This document shows positions 9,060-18,332 of a stretch of DNA of 64,000 bases, in pieces. The notes beneath the pieces were generated by a model. That model did no database searches, had not been told where the DNA came from, and saw nothing but the letters and a program-made list of their open reading frames with translations. Origin of the DNA: Loktanella sp. D2R18 (GTDB lineage Bacteria > Pseudomonadota > Alphaproteobacteria > Rhodobacterales > Rhodobacteraceae); NCBI RefSeq assembly GCF_003318235.1, contig NZ_QOCG01000030.1, forward strand, positions 1 to 64,000, written 5' to 3'. Every line of letters starts with the position of its first letter. Position 1 is the first letter of the stretch. The translations under genes and the position numbers were made by a program.

Positions 9060-9689
9060 ATGACCATGAAATTGCATTGCTTTGGCGAAAGCGGCCATTC
9101 GTACAAAGTTGCGATGGCCCTATCGATGATGGACATCGAATGGGAACCTGTTTTCATCGATTTCTTCAACGGCGGATCGCGCAGCCCAGAATACCGCGAC
9201 CTGAACATCATGGGCGAAGCGCCAGTGCTACAAGACGGCGATCTGACGCTGACGCAATCGGGGGTGATCCTTGATTATCTTAGCTCAAAGACCGGAAAAA
9301 TGGGCGGGCGGTCCGCCGATGCGCGCCGCGAGGTCCTGCGTTGGATGTTCTTTGACAACCACAAAGTATCCAGCATCGCGGGCATTCTACGGTTCCAGAT
9401 GAATTTCCTGCCCGAAGAAAAACGCAACGCCGATGTGATCGCTTTCCTTACCGGACGGCTAACAGGCGCGCTTAAAACAATGGACGAACAACTGACCAAT
9501 CACGCATGGCTTGCTGGCGACGATATCACCGTCGCGGATCTGTCCTGCGCAGGCTACCTGTTTTACCCCGAAGCGTTCAACTTTGATCGCAAAGATTACC
9601 CCCATGTCGACCGCTGGTTGGATGCCATCGCAGCCCAACCCGGTTGGAAACCACCTTATGAACTAATGCAAAAGGCGTTTCCCGCTTGA
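9060..9689 (+). CDS. Glutathione S-transferase family protein
   Basis: This 209-residue cytosolic GST-fold protein has an N-terminal thioredoxin-like domain (residues about 3-80, with the cis-proline region GEAPVLQDGDLTLTQSG) and a C-terminal all-helical domain (HAWLAGDDITVADLSCAGY). An active-site Ser/Tyr candidate is in GESGHSYKV. The start at 9060 is fixed by GGAGG eight bases upstream. It lies inside the beta-oxidation operon; the role is unknown, possibly detoxification of reactive enoyl or aldehyde intermediates. Confidence 0.88.
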   Translation: MTMKLHCFGESGHSYKVAMALSMMDIEWEPVFIDFFNGGSRSPEYRDLNIMGEAPVLQDGDLTLTQSGVILDYLSSKTGKMGGRSADARREVLRWMFFDNHKVSSIAGILRFQMNFLPEEKRNADVIAFLTGRLTGALKTMDEQLTNHAWLAGDDITVADLSCAGYLFYPEAFNFDRKDYPHVDRWLDAIAAQPGWKPPYELMQKAFPA

Positions 9690-9762
9690 ACTATAGTCCT
9701 ATCATATACACCTCTTGGATAAGACAGGCACATAGAGGCCTTATAAACTCTGGGGATCAATC

Positions 9763-10170
9763 ATGTTCACGCGCGCAGCTTTGGGCGGCATCTGGCTTTA
9801 CCAAAGATATGTCTCGCCCCACAAAGGGTTCCGATGCGCGCATTCTGTCGTGCATGGAGACGCAGGCTGTTCCGGCTATGCCAAACACACCATTCGCCAG
9901 CACGGGCTATTCCAAGCTATCCCAATCATGCGGCAACGGCTTCGCGACTGCAAAGCAGCATATAATACGCTGCGAGAGCGAAAGTCAGCGGACGAAGAGC
10001 AAAAAACCAACGCGAAAAAATCCGATAGCTGCGCCAAGCAATCTCGCGACGGGTGCTGTGATGCTGTGGCTTGGGAAAGCTGCGACGGCTGCCTTTCGAG
10101 CGCTGGCCGGATCATTCCAGGGGCTTCAAAACCCTGCGACGCCGATTGCGATTTCTGTAGCTGCTTCTGA
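9763..10170 (+). CDS. YidD-like protein with a cysteine-rich tail
   Basis: This 135-residue protein has an N-terminal region (residues about 8-65) matching the YidD (membrane protein insertion efficiency factor) pattern: WLYQRYVSPHKG, a cysteine-containing loop GDAGCSGYAKHTI, then QHG and an arginine-rich segment ending in DCKAAY. Classical YidD ends near residue 70-85. Here a charged linker and a tail with nine cysteines follow, including CCD, CDGC and CDADCDFCSCF. The start follows a GGGGAT site. It sits between GST and thiolase genes, away from yidC/rnpA. The cysteine clusters suggest metal binding or disulfides. YidD assignment is fairly confident; function here is unknown. Confidence 0.75.
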   Translation: MFTRAALGGIWLYQRYVSPHKGFRCAHSVVHGDAGCSGYAKHTIRQHGLFQAIPIMRQRLRDCKAAYNTLRERKSADEEQKTNAKKSDSCAKQSRDGCCDAVAWESCDGCLSSAGRIIPGASKPCDADCDFCSCF

Positions 10171-10224
10171 TCGACGCCTGTCGCACAACGATTTCTTAAT
10201 TCAAAAGATCCACCGGAGGAAACT

Positions 10225-11436
10225 ATGACCGAAGCCTATATCTATGACACCGTGCGCACCCCGCGCGGCAAAGGCCGCAAGGACGGCAGCCTGCACGAGG
10301 TGACGTCCGCGCGGCTTTCTGCTGGCGTTCTGAATGCGCTCAAAGAGCGGAACAATCTCGAAGGCCACGCCGTTGAGGATGTGATTTGGGGCAATGTGAC
10401 CCAAGTGGCCGAACAGGGCGGCTGCCTTGCACGGACGGCTGTTTTAGCTTCGGATCTTGATCAATCCATTCCCGGCCTTGCGATCAACCGTTTCTGTGCA
10501 TCTGGCATGGAAGCGGTCAATCTAGCCGCGAACCAAGTGAAGGGCGGCGCAGGCTCTGCCTATATCGCGGGCGGCGTCGAAATGATGGGCCGCGTTCCAA
10601 TGGGGTCTGACGGGGCTGCGATTGCGGTTGATCCATCCATCGCGATGGACACCTATTTCGTCCCCCAAGGGATTTCCGCCGATATCATCGCCACCGAATA
10701 CGGGTTCACCCGTGAAATGGCCGATCAGCTGGCAATGGAAAGCCAAAAACGCGCGGCGGCGGCTTGGGAAGACAACCGTTTTGCCAAATCCATTGTGCCT
10801 GTGACAGACATCAACGGGCTCCCCATTCTGGATCGCGACGAATACATGCGTCCCGGCACCGACATGCAATCGCTTGGCGGGTTGAACCCTGCGTTCCAAG
10901 CGATGGGCGAAGTCATGCCCGGCTTTGATAAAGTTGCGCTGATGAAATACCCGCACCTGGAAAAGATCAACCACATCCACCACGCTGGGAACTCTTCGGG
11001 TATCGTAGACGGCGCGGCGGGCGTACTTATCGGATCAAAAGAATACGGCGAAGCGATGGGGATCAAACCGCGCGCGGTGATCCGGGCCACAGCCAAAATA
11101 GGCACCGACCCAACCATTATGCTCACCGGCCCTGTGCCCGTGACCGAAAAAATCATGAAAGACAGCGGCATGTCGATTGCCGACATCGATCTGTTCGAAG
11201 TGAACGAAGCCTTCGCATCGGTCGTTTTGCGTTTCATGCAGGCATTCGATGTCGACGATAGCAAAGTCAACGTAAACGGCGGATCAATCGCGATGGGCCA
11301 CCCGCTGGGCGCCACGGGCGCGATCATCATCGGCACATTGCTGGACGAGCTAGAGCGCACAGGCAAAGGCACAGGCCTTGCCACGCTTTGCATCGCATCC
11401 GGCATGGGTGCAGCCACGATTATTGAGCGCATCTAA
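10225..11436 (+). CDS. fadA: Acetyl-CoA C-acyltransferase (thiolase, FadA type)
   Basis: This 403-residue thiolase cleaves 3-ketoacyl-CoA to acetyl-CoA and a shortened acyl-CoA. Nucleophile Cys91 is in NRFCASGMEA, His359 in the GHPLG motif and the acid/base Cys389 in CIASGMGAA, all at family spacing. GGAGGAAACT precedes the ATG. It works with the FadB protein encoded 0.3 kb downstream as the two halves of the trifunctional beta-oxidation complex. The next small gene starts 2 bp after its stop, so they are in one operon. Confidence 0.95.
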   Translation: MTEAYIYDTVRTPRGKGRKDGSLHEVTSARLSAGVLNALKERNNLEGHAVEDVIWGNVTQVAEQGGCLARTAVLASDLDQSIPGLAINRFCASGMEAVNLAANQVKGGAGSAYIAGGVEMMGRVPMGSDGAAIAVDPSIAMDTYFVPQGISADIIATEYGFTREMADQLAMESQKRAAAAWEDNRFAKSIVPVTDINGLPILDRDEYMRPGTDMQSLGGLNPAFQAMGEVMPGFDKVALMKYPHLEKINHIHHAGNSSGIVDGAAGVLIGSKEYGEAMGIKPRAVIRATAKIGTDPTIMLTGPVPVTEKIMKDSGMSIADIDLFEVNEAFASVVLRFMQAFDVDDSKVNVNGGSIAMGHPLGATGAIIIGTLLDELERTGKGTGLATLCIASGMGAATIIERI

Positions 11437-11437
11437 C

Positions 11438-11722
11438 ATGGCATTCACGCATCCCATCGGTGAAGAACATCCGTTTCCAGCTGTCTTTGCCTTGGCGCAG
11501 GCCGAAGGCTTTGCGCGGCTCGAAATGGTGAACGTCTATGATGGGGCGTTGATCCGACTGTTTTGCAAAAACCCGGACCTCGTTTTCCGGCTGCAAGGCG
11601 ATCCGGGCAGCGCGATGGATCGGCAGACATTCGACTATTACAAACACATCACCGTCGAAGCCACCACCCCGCATGACATGCTTGCAACACTGAAATCCCA
11701 CATCGCTGAGAGCGGCGCATAG
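11438..11722 (+). CDS. Small conserved-looking protein between fadA and fadB
   Basis: This 94-residue acidic soluble protein starts two bases after the fadA stop and ends 30 bp before fadB, so it is co-transcribed and probably translationally coupled. It has no signal peptide, membrane helix or familiar motif. It contains a hydrophobic/aromatic core (FARLEMVNVYDGALIRLF) and an acidic C-terminal half. I do not recognise the family. Its position suggests an accessory or regulatory role in beta-oxidation. Confidence 0.75.
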   Translation: MAFTHPIGEEHPFPAVFALAQAEGFARLEMVNVYDGALIRLFCKNPDLVFRLQGDPGSAMDRQTFDYYKHITVEATTPHDMLATLKSHIAESGA

Positions 11723-11752
11723 ACAGCGCCCCCAGACGAAAGGAGACACTTA

Positions 11753-13948
11753 ATGACTGACTTTAAAATGAAAACAGACGCAGACGGCGTCGCAATCATA
11801 ACTTGGGACGTGCAGGGTAAATCCATGAACGTCATGACGCTAGAGGCATGGCCAGTGCTTGATGGTCTGATCGACGACGCGCTCGCCGATGACGCGGTCA
11901 AAGGCATCGTGATCACCTCTGGCAAAGACAGCTTTGCTGGCGGCATGGATCTGAACGTCATTGCCAAGATGAAAGAAAGCGCGGGCGACAATCCTGCCAA
12001 AGGCCTGTTCGACGGGTTGATGGAAAGCCACGCAATCCTGCGCAAGATTGAGCGCGCAGGCATGGATGCGAAAACCAACAAAGGCGGCAAACCCATCGCA
12101 GCCGCCCTGCCCGGCACAGCGCTTGGCATTGGTCTAGAAATTCCACTGGCCTGTCACCGCATTTTTGCCGCCGACAATCCCAAAGCCAAAATCGGTCTGC
12201 CAGAAATCATGGTCGGCATTTTCCCCGGCATGGGCGGCACCACCCGGCTGTCGCGCAAATTGGGCGCAATGGGCGCATCGCCCCTGCTGCTCGAAGGTAA
12301 GCTGAACGACCCGAAAAAAGCCAAGGCGGCAGGTGTCGTTGATGAAGTCGTCCCTGCGGATGAATTGCTGTCCGCTGCCAAAGCATGGGTTCTGTCAGAA
12401 CCTAAAATCGTTAAGCCATGGGATGAAAAGGGCTATAAAATGCCCGGCGGTGCACCGTACCATCCGGCAGGTTTCATGACCTTTGTTGGCGCCTCTGCGA
12501 TGGTCAACGGCAAGACCCAAGGTGCATTCCCCGCAGCCAAAGCCCTGCTATCCGCCGTCTACGAAGGCGCATTGGTGCCATTTGACACCGCGCTAAAAAT
12601 CGAGGCCCGCTGGTTCACCAACGTGCTGATGAACCCGTCATCCTCTGCGATGATCCGCAGCTTGTTCATCAACAAGGAAGCGCTGGAAAAAGGGGCCAAC
12701 CGCCCTGCTATTGCAGACCAAAAGGTGCAGAAGGTTGGCGTGATCGGCGCTGGCATGATGGGCGCAGGCATCGCGCTTGTGTCCGCTCTGGCAGGCATCC
12801 AAGTCGTCTTGATCGACAATACGCAAGAGGCCGCTGACAAAGGCAAAGCCTATACCACCGCGCATCTTGATAAAGGCATCGCCCGCAAGAAAACCACGCC
12901 AGAGAAAAAAGAAACAGTGCTTGGCCTGATCAACGCAACAACCGATTACGCAGCACTGGCTGGCTGTGATTTGATCGTTGAAGCCGTATTCGAAGACGTG
13001 GGCGTCAAGGCCGAGGTCACCCAAAAGGTTCAAGCTGTTGTTGGTCCCGATTGCATCTTTGCAACCAACACATCGACCTTGCCGATCACCGAATTGGCCA
13101 AAGCATCGAATGACCCTGAAAAATTCATCGGCATTCACTTCTTTAGCCCGGTCGATAAAATGCTGCTGGTCGAGATCATCAAGTGCAAAGAAACGGGCGA
13201 TGTGGCCGTGGCCAAGGCGCTCGACTTTGTACGTCAAATCCGTAAAACGCCGATTGTCGTCAATGACGAACGGTTCTTTTATGCAAACCGCTGCATCATT
13301 CCGTACATCAACGAAGGTATTCGGATGGTGAAAGAAGGCGTGGAACCCGCGCTGATCGAAAATGCAGCAAAACTGCTTGGCATGCCATTAGGTCCGCTGC
13401 AACTGGTTGATGAAACCTCTGTTGATCTGGGCGTCAAAATCGCAAAGGCGACCAAAGCTGCGATGGGCGATGATTACCCTGATGGTGAAGTTGACGATGT
13501 TCTGTTCTGGATGTTCGACCAAAACCGTCTGGGCCGCAAATCCAACAGCGGCTTCTACGATTACGATGCCAAGGGCAAACGTACCGGTCTTTGGGAAGGC
13601 CTCGCAACGCAGTACCCTGTTGCGGATGACCAACCAGATCTGACAACCGTGCAGCACCGTCTGATGTTCGCGCAGGTTCTCGAAGCTGTACGCGCGCTGG
13701 AAGAAAACGTGCTCGAAGACATCCGCGAAGGCGATGTTGGCGCGATCCTTGGTTGGGGCTTTGCGCCTTGGTCGGGAGGGCCGTTTAGCTGGCTCGACAT
13801 CATCGGTGCGCCCTATGCGGCCGAACGCTGTGACCAATTGACCGAAGAATTCGGCGCACGGTTCACAACCCCTGCCCTGCTGCGCGAAATGGCTGACAAA
13901 AGCCAAGCGTTCTACAAACGCTTTGGGCAGGACACCAAAGCAGCCTAA
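11753..13948 (+). CDS. fadB: Bifunctional enoyl-CoA hydratase / 3-hydroxyacyl-CoA dehydrogenase
   Basis: This 731-residue cytosolic enzyme carries out the two middle steps of beta-oxidation. The crotonase-fold hydratase domain covers about residues 1-190 (LPGTALGIGLEIPLACHR, then GLPEIMVGIFPGMGGTTRL). The NAD-binding Rossmann domain begins near residue 329 with GVIGAGMMGAGIALV, and the catalytic histidine is His462 in HFFSPVDKM. The C-terminal dehydrogenase helical domain runs to about residue 725. AGGAG precedes the ATG. It ends the operon, followed by a strong terminator. Confidence 0.95.
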   Translation: MTDFKMKTDADGVAIITWDVQGKSMNVMTLEAWPVLDGLIDDALADDAVKGIVITSGKDSFAGGMDLNVIAKMKESAGDNPAKGLFDGLMESHAILRKIERAGMDAKTNKGGKPIAAALPGTALGIGLEIPLACHRIFAADNPKAKIGLPEIMVGIFPGMGGTTRLSRKLGAMGASPLLLEGKLNDPKKAKAAGVVDEVVPADELLSAAKAWVLSEPKIVKPWDEKGYKMPGGAPYHPAGFMTFVGASAMVNGKTQGAFPAAKALLSAVYEGALVPFDTALKIEARWFTNVLMNPSSSAMIRSLFINKEALEKGANRPAIADQKVQKVGVIGAGMMGAGIALVSALAGIQVVLIDNTQEAADKGKAYTTAHLDKGIARKKTTPEKKETVLGLINATTDYAALAGCDLIVEAVFEDVGVKAEVTQKVQAVVGPDCIFATNTSTLPITELAKASNDPEKFIGIHFFSPVDKMLLVEIIKCKETGDVAVAKALDFVRQIRKTPIVVNDERFFYANRCIIPYINEGIRMVKEGVEPALIENAAKLLGMPLGPLQLVDETSVDLGVKIAKATKAAMGDDYPDGEVDDVLFWMFDQNRLGRKSNSGFYDYDAKGKRTGLWEGLATQYPVADDQPDLTTVQHRLMFAQVLEAVRALEENVLEDIREGDVGAILGWGFAPWSGGPFSWLDIIGAPYAAERCDQLTEEFGARFTTPALLREMADKSQAFYKRFGQDTKAA

Positions 13949-13970
13949 GGCACAAAACATCTAAAACTTG

Positions 13971-14002
13971 AAACGCGCCTTGCTTGCAGGGCGCGTTTTT
14001 TT
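13971..14002 (+). terminator. Intrinsic terminator of the beta-oxidation operon
   Basis: AAACGCGCC and GGCGCGTTT form a 9-bp stem around a 10-base loop (ttgcttgcag) and are followed by a run of T, starting 22 bp after the fadB stop. This is a textbook Rho-independent terminator. Confidence 0.9.
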
Positions 14003-14043
14003 GTCATAAGTACCTTAGTTTTAATTTTGAAAAAGTTTTACAA

Positions 14044-14445
14044 ATGAAAATATCTGCCGCAATCATTGCCGCCCTGCTGACGACACCCGCAATGGCCGAC
14101 GAGATCACCAGCTATTACGCCGCTCTGAACTATGCCGACTCGTACAACTCGCGCGGGGAGCAATTGTACGAAGTCGGTGCAATCTTGCAGCAAGACCGGG
14201 CCAACGTACACCGTTTTGGCGTTATGCAAGAAGGTGATGAAATTGATGGGCTTTTCGGAAACGCTGAAATGCGTGCCCAAATACCAACCCTTTATGAGAA
14301 TGGGCCAAAAGTTGCAGGCGTCGCCACATGGCTCGAAGGCGGTGGCGACATGCTTTTTTACGTCAGCGTTTGCGGCACAAAATCGCGGGCCGAATATTTG
14401 ATCGTGAATTTTGGTGACGGCGATCTGGCATATACTTGCGATTAG
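14044..14445 (+). CDS. Small secreted protein of unknown function
   Basis: This 133-residue protein has a clear Sec signal peptide (residues 1-18, KISAAIIAALLTTPAMA, cleavage before DEI). The mature domain of about 115 residues is acidic, with two cysteines (VSVCGTK and the C-terminal YTCD) that could form a disulfide. The ATG at 14044 begins the signal peptide; an earlier in-frame start at 13984 lies in the fadB terminator and is rejected. I do not recognise the family. It is separated from the beta-oxidation operon by the terminator. Confidence 0.7.
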   Translation: MKISAAIIAALLTTPAMADEITSYYAALNYADSYNSRGEQLYEVGAILQQDRANVHRFGVMQEGDEIDGLFGNAEMRAQIPTLYENGPKVAGVATWLEGGGDMLFYVSVCGTKSRAEYLIVNFGDGDLAYTCD

Positions 14446-14520
14446 CCCCCACAAACATATTACCGACATGACAATCCCACCGCCCCGCGATAAGTTCGAT
14501 AAAAAAGGGCGGTTGGGGCA

Positions 14521-15537
14521 ATGACAGCACTTGAAAAATATGAGCGGCTGGAATGCGACGGGCTTTGGCGCGCGGATAAGGATACGCAGCGCCGCGATGT
14601 TGTTGTGTCATTCGGCAACGCCACGCTGGTCATTGCCGATGGCACCGGGCGACCATTGACCCATTGGTCCCTGCCCGCGCTTGAACGGCAAAACCCCGGT
14701 GAAATACCAGCGATCTACACCCCCGGCGAAGACGCTGAAGAAACGATTGAAATCGCCGACACACTGATGATCGACGCGATAAATGCGATCCAAAAGGCGC
14801 TAGAAAAGGCCCGCCCAAAACCCGGAAAACTACGGCTATTCATGACCTTGGCTACGGTGGCCGCGGCGACTGCGCTTGCATTTTTTTGGCTTCCGGGCGC
14901 GTTGTCACGCCAGACCCTCGCCGTCGTACCAGCCGCAAAACGCATGGAAATCGGCGCGACGCTTTTGGGATATATGCAAGAGACAACCGGCGCGCGCTGC
15001 AACGAGCCGCACGCGAATATGGCGGCGGCAACCCTTGCCAAGCGCCTATTTGGAAATAACACGCAGACCCAGATCATTGTCGTGCCGCATCTTGAACAAG
15101 GTGCTGTGGCTATACCGGGACAGTTGATCGTGATCGACTATAGGCTTTTGCAGCAGGCTGATGATCCTGCGGCCATCGCTGGGTTCATCGTGGCCAGCCG
15201 GTCGTCAATGCAGCAAAATGATCCGCTCGAAACCCTGCTGCACAGTGCAGGGCTTGGCGTGACTTTCAAGCTGCTTACCACCGGTGAAATCCCTGCACCA
15301 GTCCTGGCGGAGAATGCGCAATCCATCGTCAACGCGCCCGCAACTGTCGCCGATGCCGATGCCATCCAAACGGGCTTTGTCAACGCACAAATCCCGCTCG
15401 CCCCCTATTTGACCCTGCTGGATCAGGCGACGGGGAATATGCCCGACATCGGGCCAGATGCGCTCGAAGGACAAACGCTGCCCGCCATTATGACGGACAG
15501 CGCATGGGTTAGCTTGCAGAATATCTGCAATATTTAG
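14521..15537 (+). CDS. Membrane-anchored, M48 peptidase-like protein lacking the zinc motif
   Basis: This 338-residue protein has a cytoplasmic N-terminal region (1-100), one membrane helix (about 104-125) and a periplasmic domain. The latter follows the M48 layout: VAIPGQLIVIDYRLLQQ (197-212) matches the 'ALPGG-ivv--gll' strand, and DDPAAIAGFIVASRSSM matches the helix that normally carries HExxH, but VASRSS (224-229) replaces it. The later DADAIQTGF segment resembles the third-ligand helix. No zinc ligands remain, so it is predicted non-catalytic. The similarity is judged by eye. It is convergent with upp and only 2 bp from it. Confidence 0.65.
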   Translation: MTALEKYERLECDGLWRADKDTQRRDVVVSFGNATLVIADGTGRPLTHWSLPALERQNPGEIPAIYTPGEDAEETIEIADTLMIDAINAIQKALEKARPKPGKLRLFMTLATVAAATALAFFWLPGALSRQTLAVVPAAKRMEIGATLLGYMQETTGARCNEPHANMAAATLAKRLFGNNTQTQIIVVPHLEQGAVAIPGQLIVIDYRLLQQADDPAAIAGFIVASRSSMQQNDPLETLLHSAGLGVTFKLLTTGEIPAPVLAENAQSIVNAPATVADADAIQTGFVNAQIPLAPYLTLLDQATGNMPDIGPDALEGQTLPAIMTDSAWVSLQNICNI

Positions 15538-15539
15538 GG

Positions 15540-16172
15540 CTATTTGGTGCCGAACATCCGATCGCCCGCGTCGCCTAAACCGGGAACGATATAGCCTTTT
15601 TCGTTCAGCTTTTCGTCGATGGCCGCCGTGATAATCGGCACATCAGGGTGTGCTTCTTTCATCCGGGCAATGCCTTCGGGGGAAGCCAACAAGCACAAGA
15701 AACGAATGTTTTTTGCACCCGCATTTTTCAACAGATCAATCGCGGCAACGGATGAATTGCCGGTCGCAAGCATCGGGTCAACCGCGATCACTAAACGATC
15801 ATCCAGCTCAGTCGGGACCTTGAAATAATACTGCACAGGTTCCAGCGTTTCTTCGTCGCGGTATAGCCCCACAAAACCAACCCGTGCAGATGGGATCAGT
15901 TCAAGGACACCATCCAACAACCCGTTACCAGCACGCAAAATTGACACCAGTGCCAGTTTTTTGCCGTCAATCACCGGGGCATCCATCATTTGCAACGGGG
16001 TTTCAATCTGACGTGTTGTCATCGGCAGGCCGCGTGTGACCTCATAAGCCAATAGCTGGCTTATCTCGCGCAACAGCTGGCGAAAGCTCGCGGTTGAGGT
16101 GTCTTTTTGGCGCATCAATGTCAGTTTGTGCTGCACAAGCGGGTGGGTCACATGGGTCACGTGATCAGTCAT
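15540..16172 (-). CDS. upp: Uracil phosphoribosyltransferase
   Basis: This 210-residue cytosolic salvage enzyme makes UMP from uracil and PRPP. The PRPP-binding loop [11 protein letters not shown] (about residues 131-141) and the C-terminal uracil-binding [17 protein letters not shown] are present. The ATG at 16172 ([11 protein letters not shown]) gives standard length; a longer frame from 16301 runs into the adenosine deaminase gene. It overlaps the end of add by 8 nt and is the last gene of the salvage operon. Confidence 0.96.
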   Translation of the reverse strand: MTDHVTHVTHPLVQHKLTLMRQKDTSTASFRQLLREISQLLAYEVTRGLPMTTRQIETPLQMMDAPVIDGKKLALVSILRAGNGLLDGVLELIPSARVGFVGLYRDEETLEPVQYYFKVPTELDDRLVIAVDPMLATGNSSVAAIDLLKNAGAKNIRFLCLLASPEGIARMKEAHPDVPIITAAIDEKLNEKGYIVPGLGDAGDRMFGTK

Positions 16173-17157
16173 CTTTTGGCTCCAGTCGTTTCGCCACACG
16201 GGCGCGGGTTTCTTCGTCGCAGAATGCGGCATCAAGGGCGACCTTATTGAGCGCCCGGAAATCATCTTCGCCCCAGCCAAATGTCTGGGCGAGCATGTCA
16301 TATTCGTCGGTCATCGTTGTGTGAAAGAACGGCGGATCATCGGTGGATATGGTCACGGGCACACCGGCGTCACGCAGTTTTGCTATTGGGTGTGCATCCC
16401 ATCCTGTGACCGCTTTCAGCACAACGTTCGATCCGGGGCAAACCTCTAGAACGATCCCTTTATCCGCAATTTCAGCCATCAATGCGGCGTCTTCAATCGC
16501 GCCGATCCCATGACCGATGCGTTCAACTTTCAGATCACGTATGGTTTCCGCGACCATCGACGGCCCGCCCCATTCGCCTGCATGCGCCGTCAGTTGCAAC
16601 CCAGCTTCGCGGGCCATGTCAAAACTATAGGCATAATCACCCGGACGGCCTGCCATTTCGCCACCAGCCATGCCGAAACCCGTGATAAAATCACCTTTGG
16701 TTTCCGCAGCACATGTAGCCGCAACTTTGCATTTATCAGGCCCAAAATGACGGATGCCGGTCACGATGCCGCGCAGGGTGATACCCATCGTGCGCTCGGC
16801 CTCGTCTGCAGCATCTTGCATTGCAGCCAGATAATCGCGCCACGCCGCCACATCACCGCCACCGCAAAAATCGGGCGACACAAATGTTTCCATATAAACG
16901 ACGCCATGGGCTGCCGTCTCTTCAAGAACGGCAATCGTTAAGCGGCGGAAGTCTTCGGGCGATTGAAGTGGTTCGCAAGCGGCTTCATAGACTTTAAGAA
17001 AATGATCGAAATCACGAAAGGCATAGCCCCCGTTCGCATCAAAAATTCCTGAAATGTCGATGTTCTTTTCACGCGCAAGCGCTGCGATAAACGCAGGCGG
17101 TGCAGACCCTTCAAGGTGCGTGTGCAATTCAACCTTTGGGATGCTTTTGAAATTCAT
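16165..17157 (-). CDS. add: Adenosine deaminase
   Basis: This 330-residue zinc hydrolase deaminates adenosine (and deoxyadenosine) to inosine. Zinc ligands are seen in HTHLEGS (His12, His14) and [10 protein letters not shown], and the catalytic aspartates in STDDPPFF near the C terminus. The ATGA overlap with the deoB stop shows tight coupling. Length is typical of bacterial Add. Adenine deaminase is possible in this superfamily, but the nucleoside operon favours adenosine. Confidence 0.92.
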   Translation of the reverse strand: MNFKSIPKVELHTHLEGSAPPAFIAALAREKNIDISGIFDANGGYAFRDFDHFLKVYEAACEPLQSPEDFRRLTIAVLEETAAHGVVYMETFVSPDFCGGGDVAAWRDYLAAMQDAADEAERTMGITLRGIVTGIRHFGPDKCKVAATCAAETKGDFITGFGMAGGEMAGRPGDYAYSFDMAREAGLQLTAHAGEWGGPSMVAETIRDLKVERIGHGIGAIEDAALMAEIADKGIVLEVCPGSNVVLKAVTGWDAHPIAKLRDAGVPVTISTDDPPFFHTTMTDEYDMLAQTFGWGEDDFRALNKVALDAAFCDEETRARVAKRLEPKDD

Positions 17158-18332
17158 AAGAAACTTTTCCCTTTTCCATCATAATCCACTTCCAGATACG
17201 CGGCGATGGATGCGGCGACATCGACGAACTTCAACTGACCCAATGCACGTGCACCCAGACCATGCACCAAGATAGGCACCTGTTCGCGGGTATGGTCCGT
17301 GCCGGGCCACGTCGGGTCATTGCCATGATCTGCGGTGACGATCAACAGATCATCGGGGCGCAATCGCGGCAAAAGCTGACCAAGCCTAGTATCAAACCAC
17401 GCGAGGTGGTTGGCGTATCCTTTGGGGTCGCGACGATGCCCGTATTCGCTGTCGAATTCCACCAGATTGGCAAAGATAAACCCGCCATCTTCCGCCGTAT
17501 CAACAAGATCGCTGATATGCCCCATCAACGCGTCATCACGGCCTTTGCGCAGATCATCGATCCCGCGCATCGAAAAAATGTCGCCAATCTTACCAACCGC
17601 ATACACTTTGCGGCCCGCCTCATGAACATAATCACAGATCGTCTTTGCGGGTGGCGCGATGGCATAGTCTTTGCGGTTTGCGGTGCGGGTGAAACTGCCC
17701 ACGTCGCCAACAAATGGGCGCGCGATCACACGTCCGACTTTCATCGTGTGCAGTACAGGCGCAATATCAGCACAAAGTTTCAGCAACCGATCGAGCCCAA
17801 AATGGTCTTCGTGTGCGGCAATCTGCAATACGGAATCCGCCGACGTATAACAAATGGGCCAACCCGATTTCAGATGGGCCTCGCCCTCTTGCGCGATGAT
17901 CGTAGTGCCCGATGCGTGGCAATTGCCCAATATCCCATCGGTTCCAGCCGCCGCGCATATCTGCGCAACAACGTTATCAGGAAAGGCAGGGGTCGCATCC
18001 TCGAACACATGCCAATCCCACGGCACTGGCACACCGGCTAATTCCCAATGACCGGACGGGGTATCCTTGCCCGGTGATATTTCACGCGCCGCCCCCCATG
18101 CCCCTGTCGGTTCGGCACCAAGGCCCAACGCCACATCACCCGAGGCCAACGTCACCGCAGCACCCAAGCCCAACGCGTCCATCATAGGCACATTCAGCCC
18201 CGCGGTTTGTGCGATATGTGCAACCGTGTTGGCGCCGGTATCCGGCAGGTCGCCATTAAAAAACTGATCCGCATCCGGCGCGCCACCGATGCCGACACTG
18301 TCGATAACGATTAAAAACGCACGTCCCATCAT
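17154..18332 (-). CDS. deoB: Phosphopentomutase
   Basis: This 392-residue metalloenzyme of the alkaline-phosphatase superfamily interconverts (deoxy)ribose-1- and -5-phosphate, feeding salvaged pentose into central metabolism. The metal-binding IDSVGIGGAPD is at residues about 9-19 and the C-terminal TADHGNDPTWPGTDHTREQVP carries the remaining ligands. Its start overlaps the deoA stop (ATGA) and its stop overlaps the add start. Confidence 0.96.
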   Translation of the reverse strand: MMGRAFLIVIDSVGIGGAPDADQFFNGDLPDTGANTVAHIAQTAGLNVPMMDALGLGAAVTLASGDVALGLGAEPTGAWGAAREISPGKDTPSGHWELAGVPVPWDWHVFEDATPAFPDNVVAQICAAAGTDGILGNCHASGTTIIAQEGEAHLKSGWPICYTSADSVLQIAAHEDHFGLDRLLKLCADIAPVLHTMKVGRVIARPFVGDVGSFTRTANRKDYAIAPPAKTICDYVHEAGRKVYAVGKIGDIFSMRGIDDLRKGRDDALMGHISDLVDTAEDGGFIFANLVEFDSEYGHRRDPKGYANHLAWFDTRLGQLLPRLRPDDLLIVTADHGNDPTWPGTDHTREQVPILVHGLGARALGQLKFVDVAASIAAYLEVDYDGKGKSFL

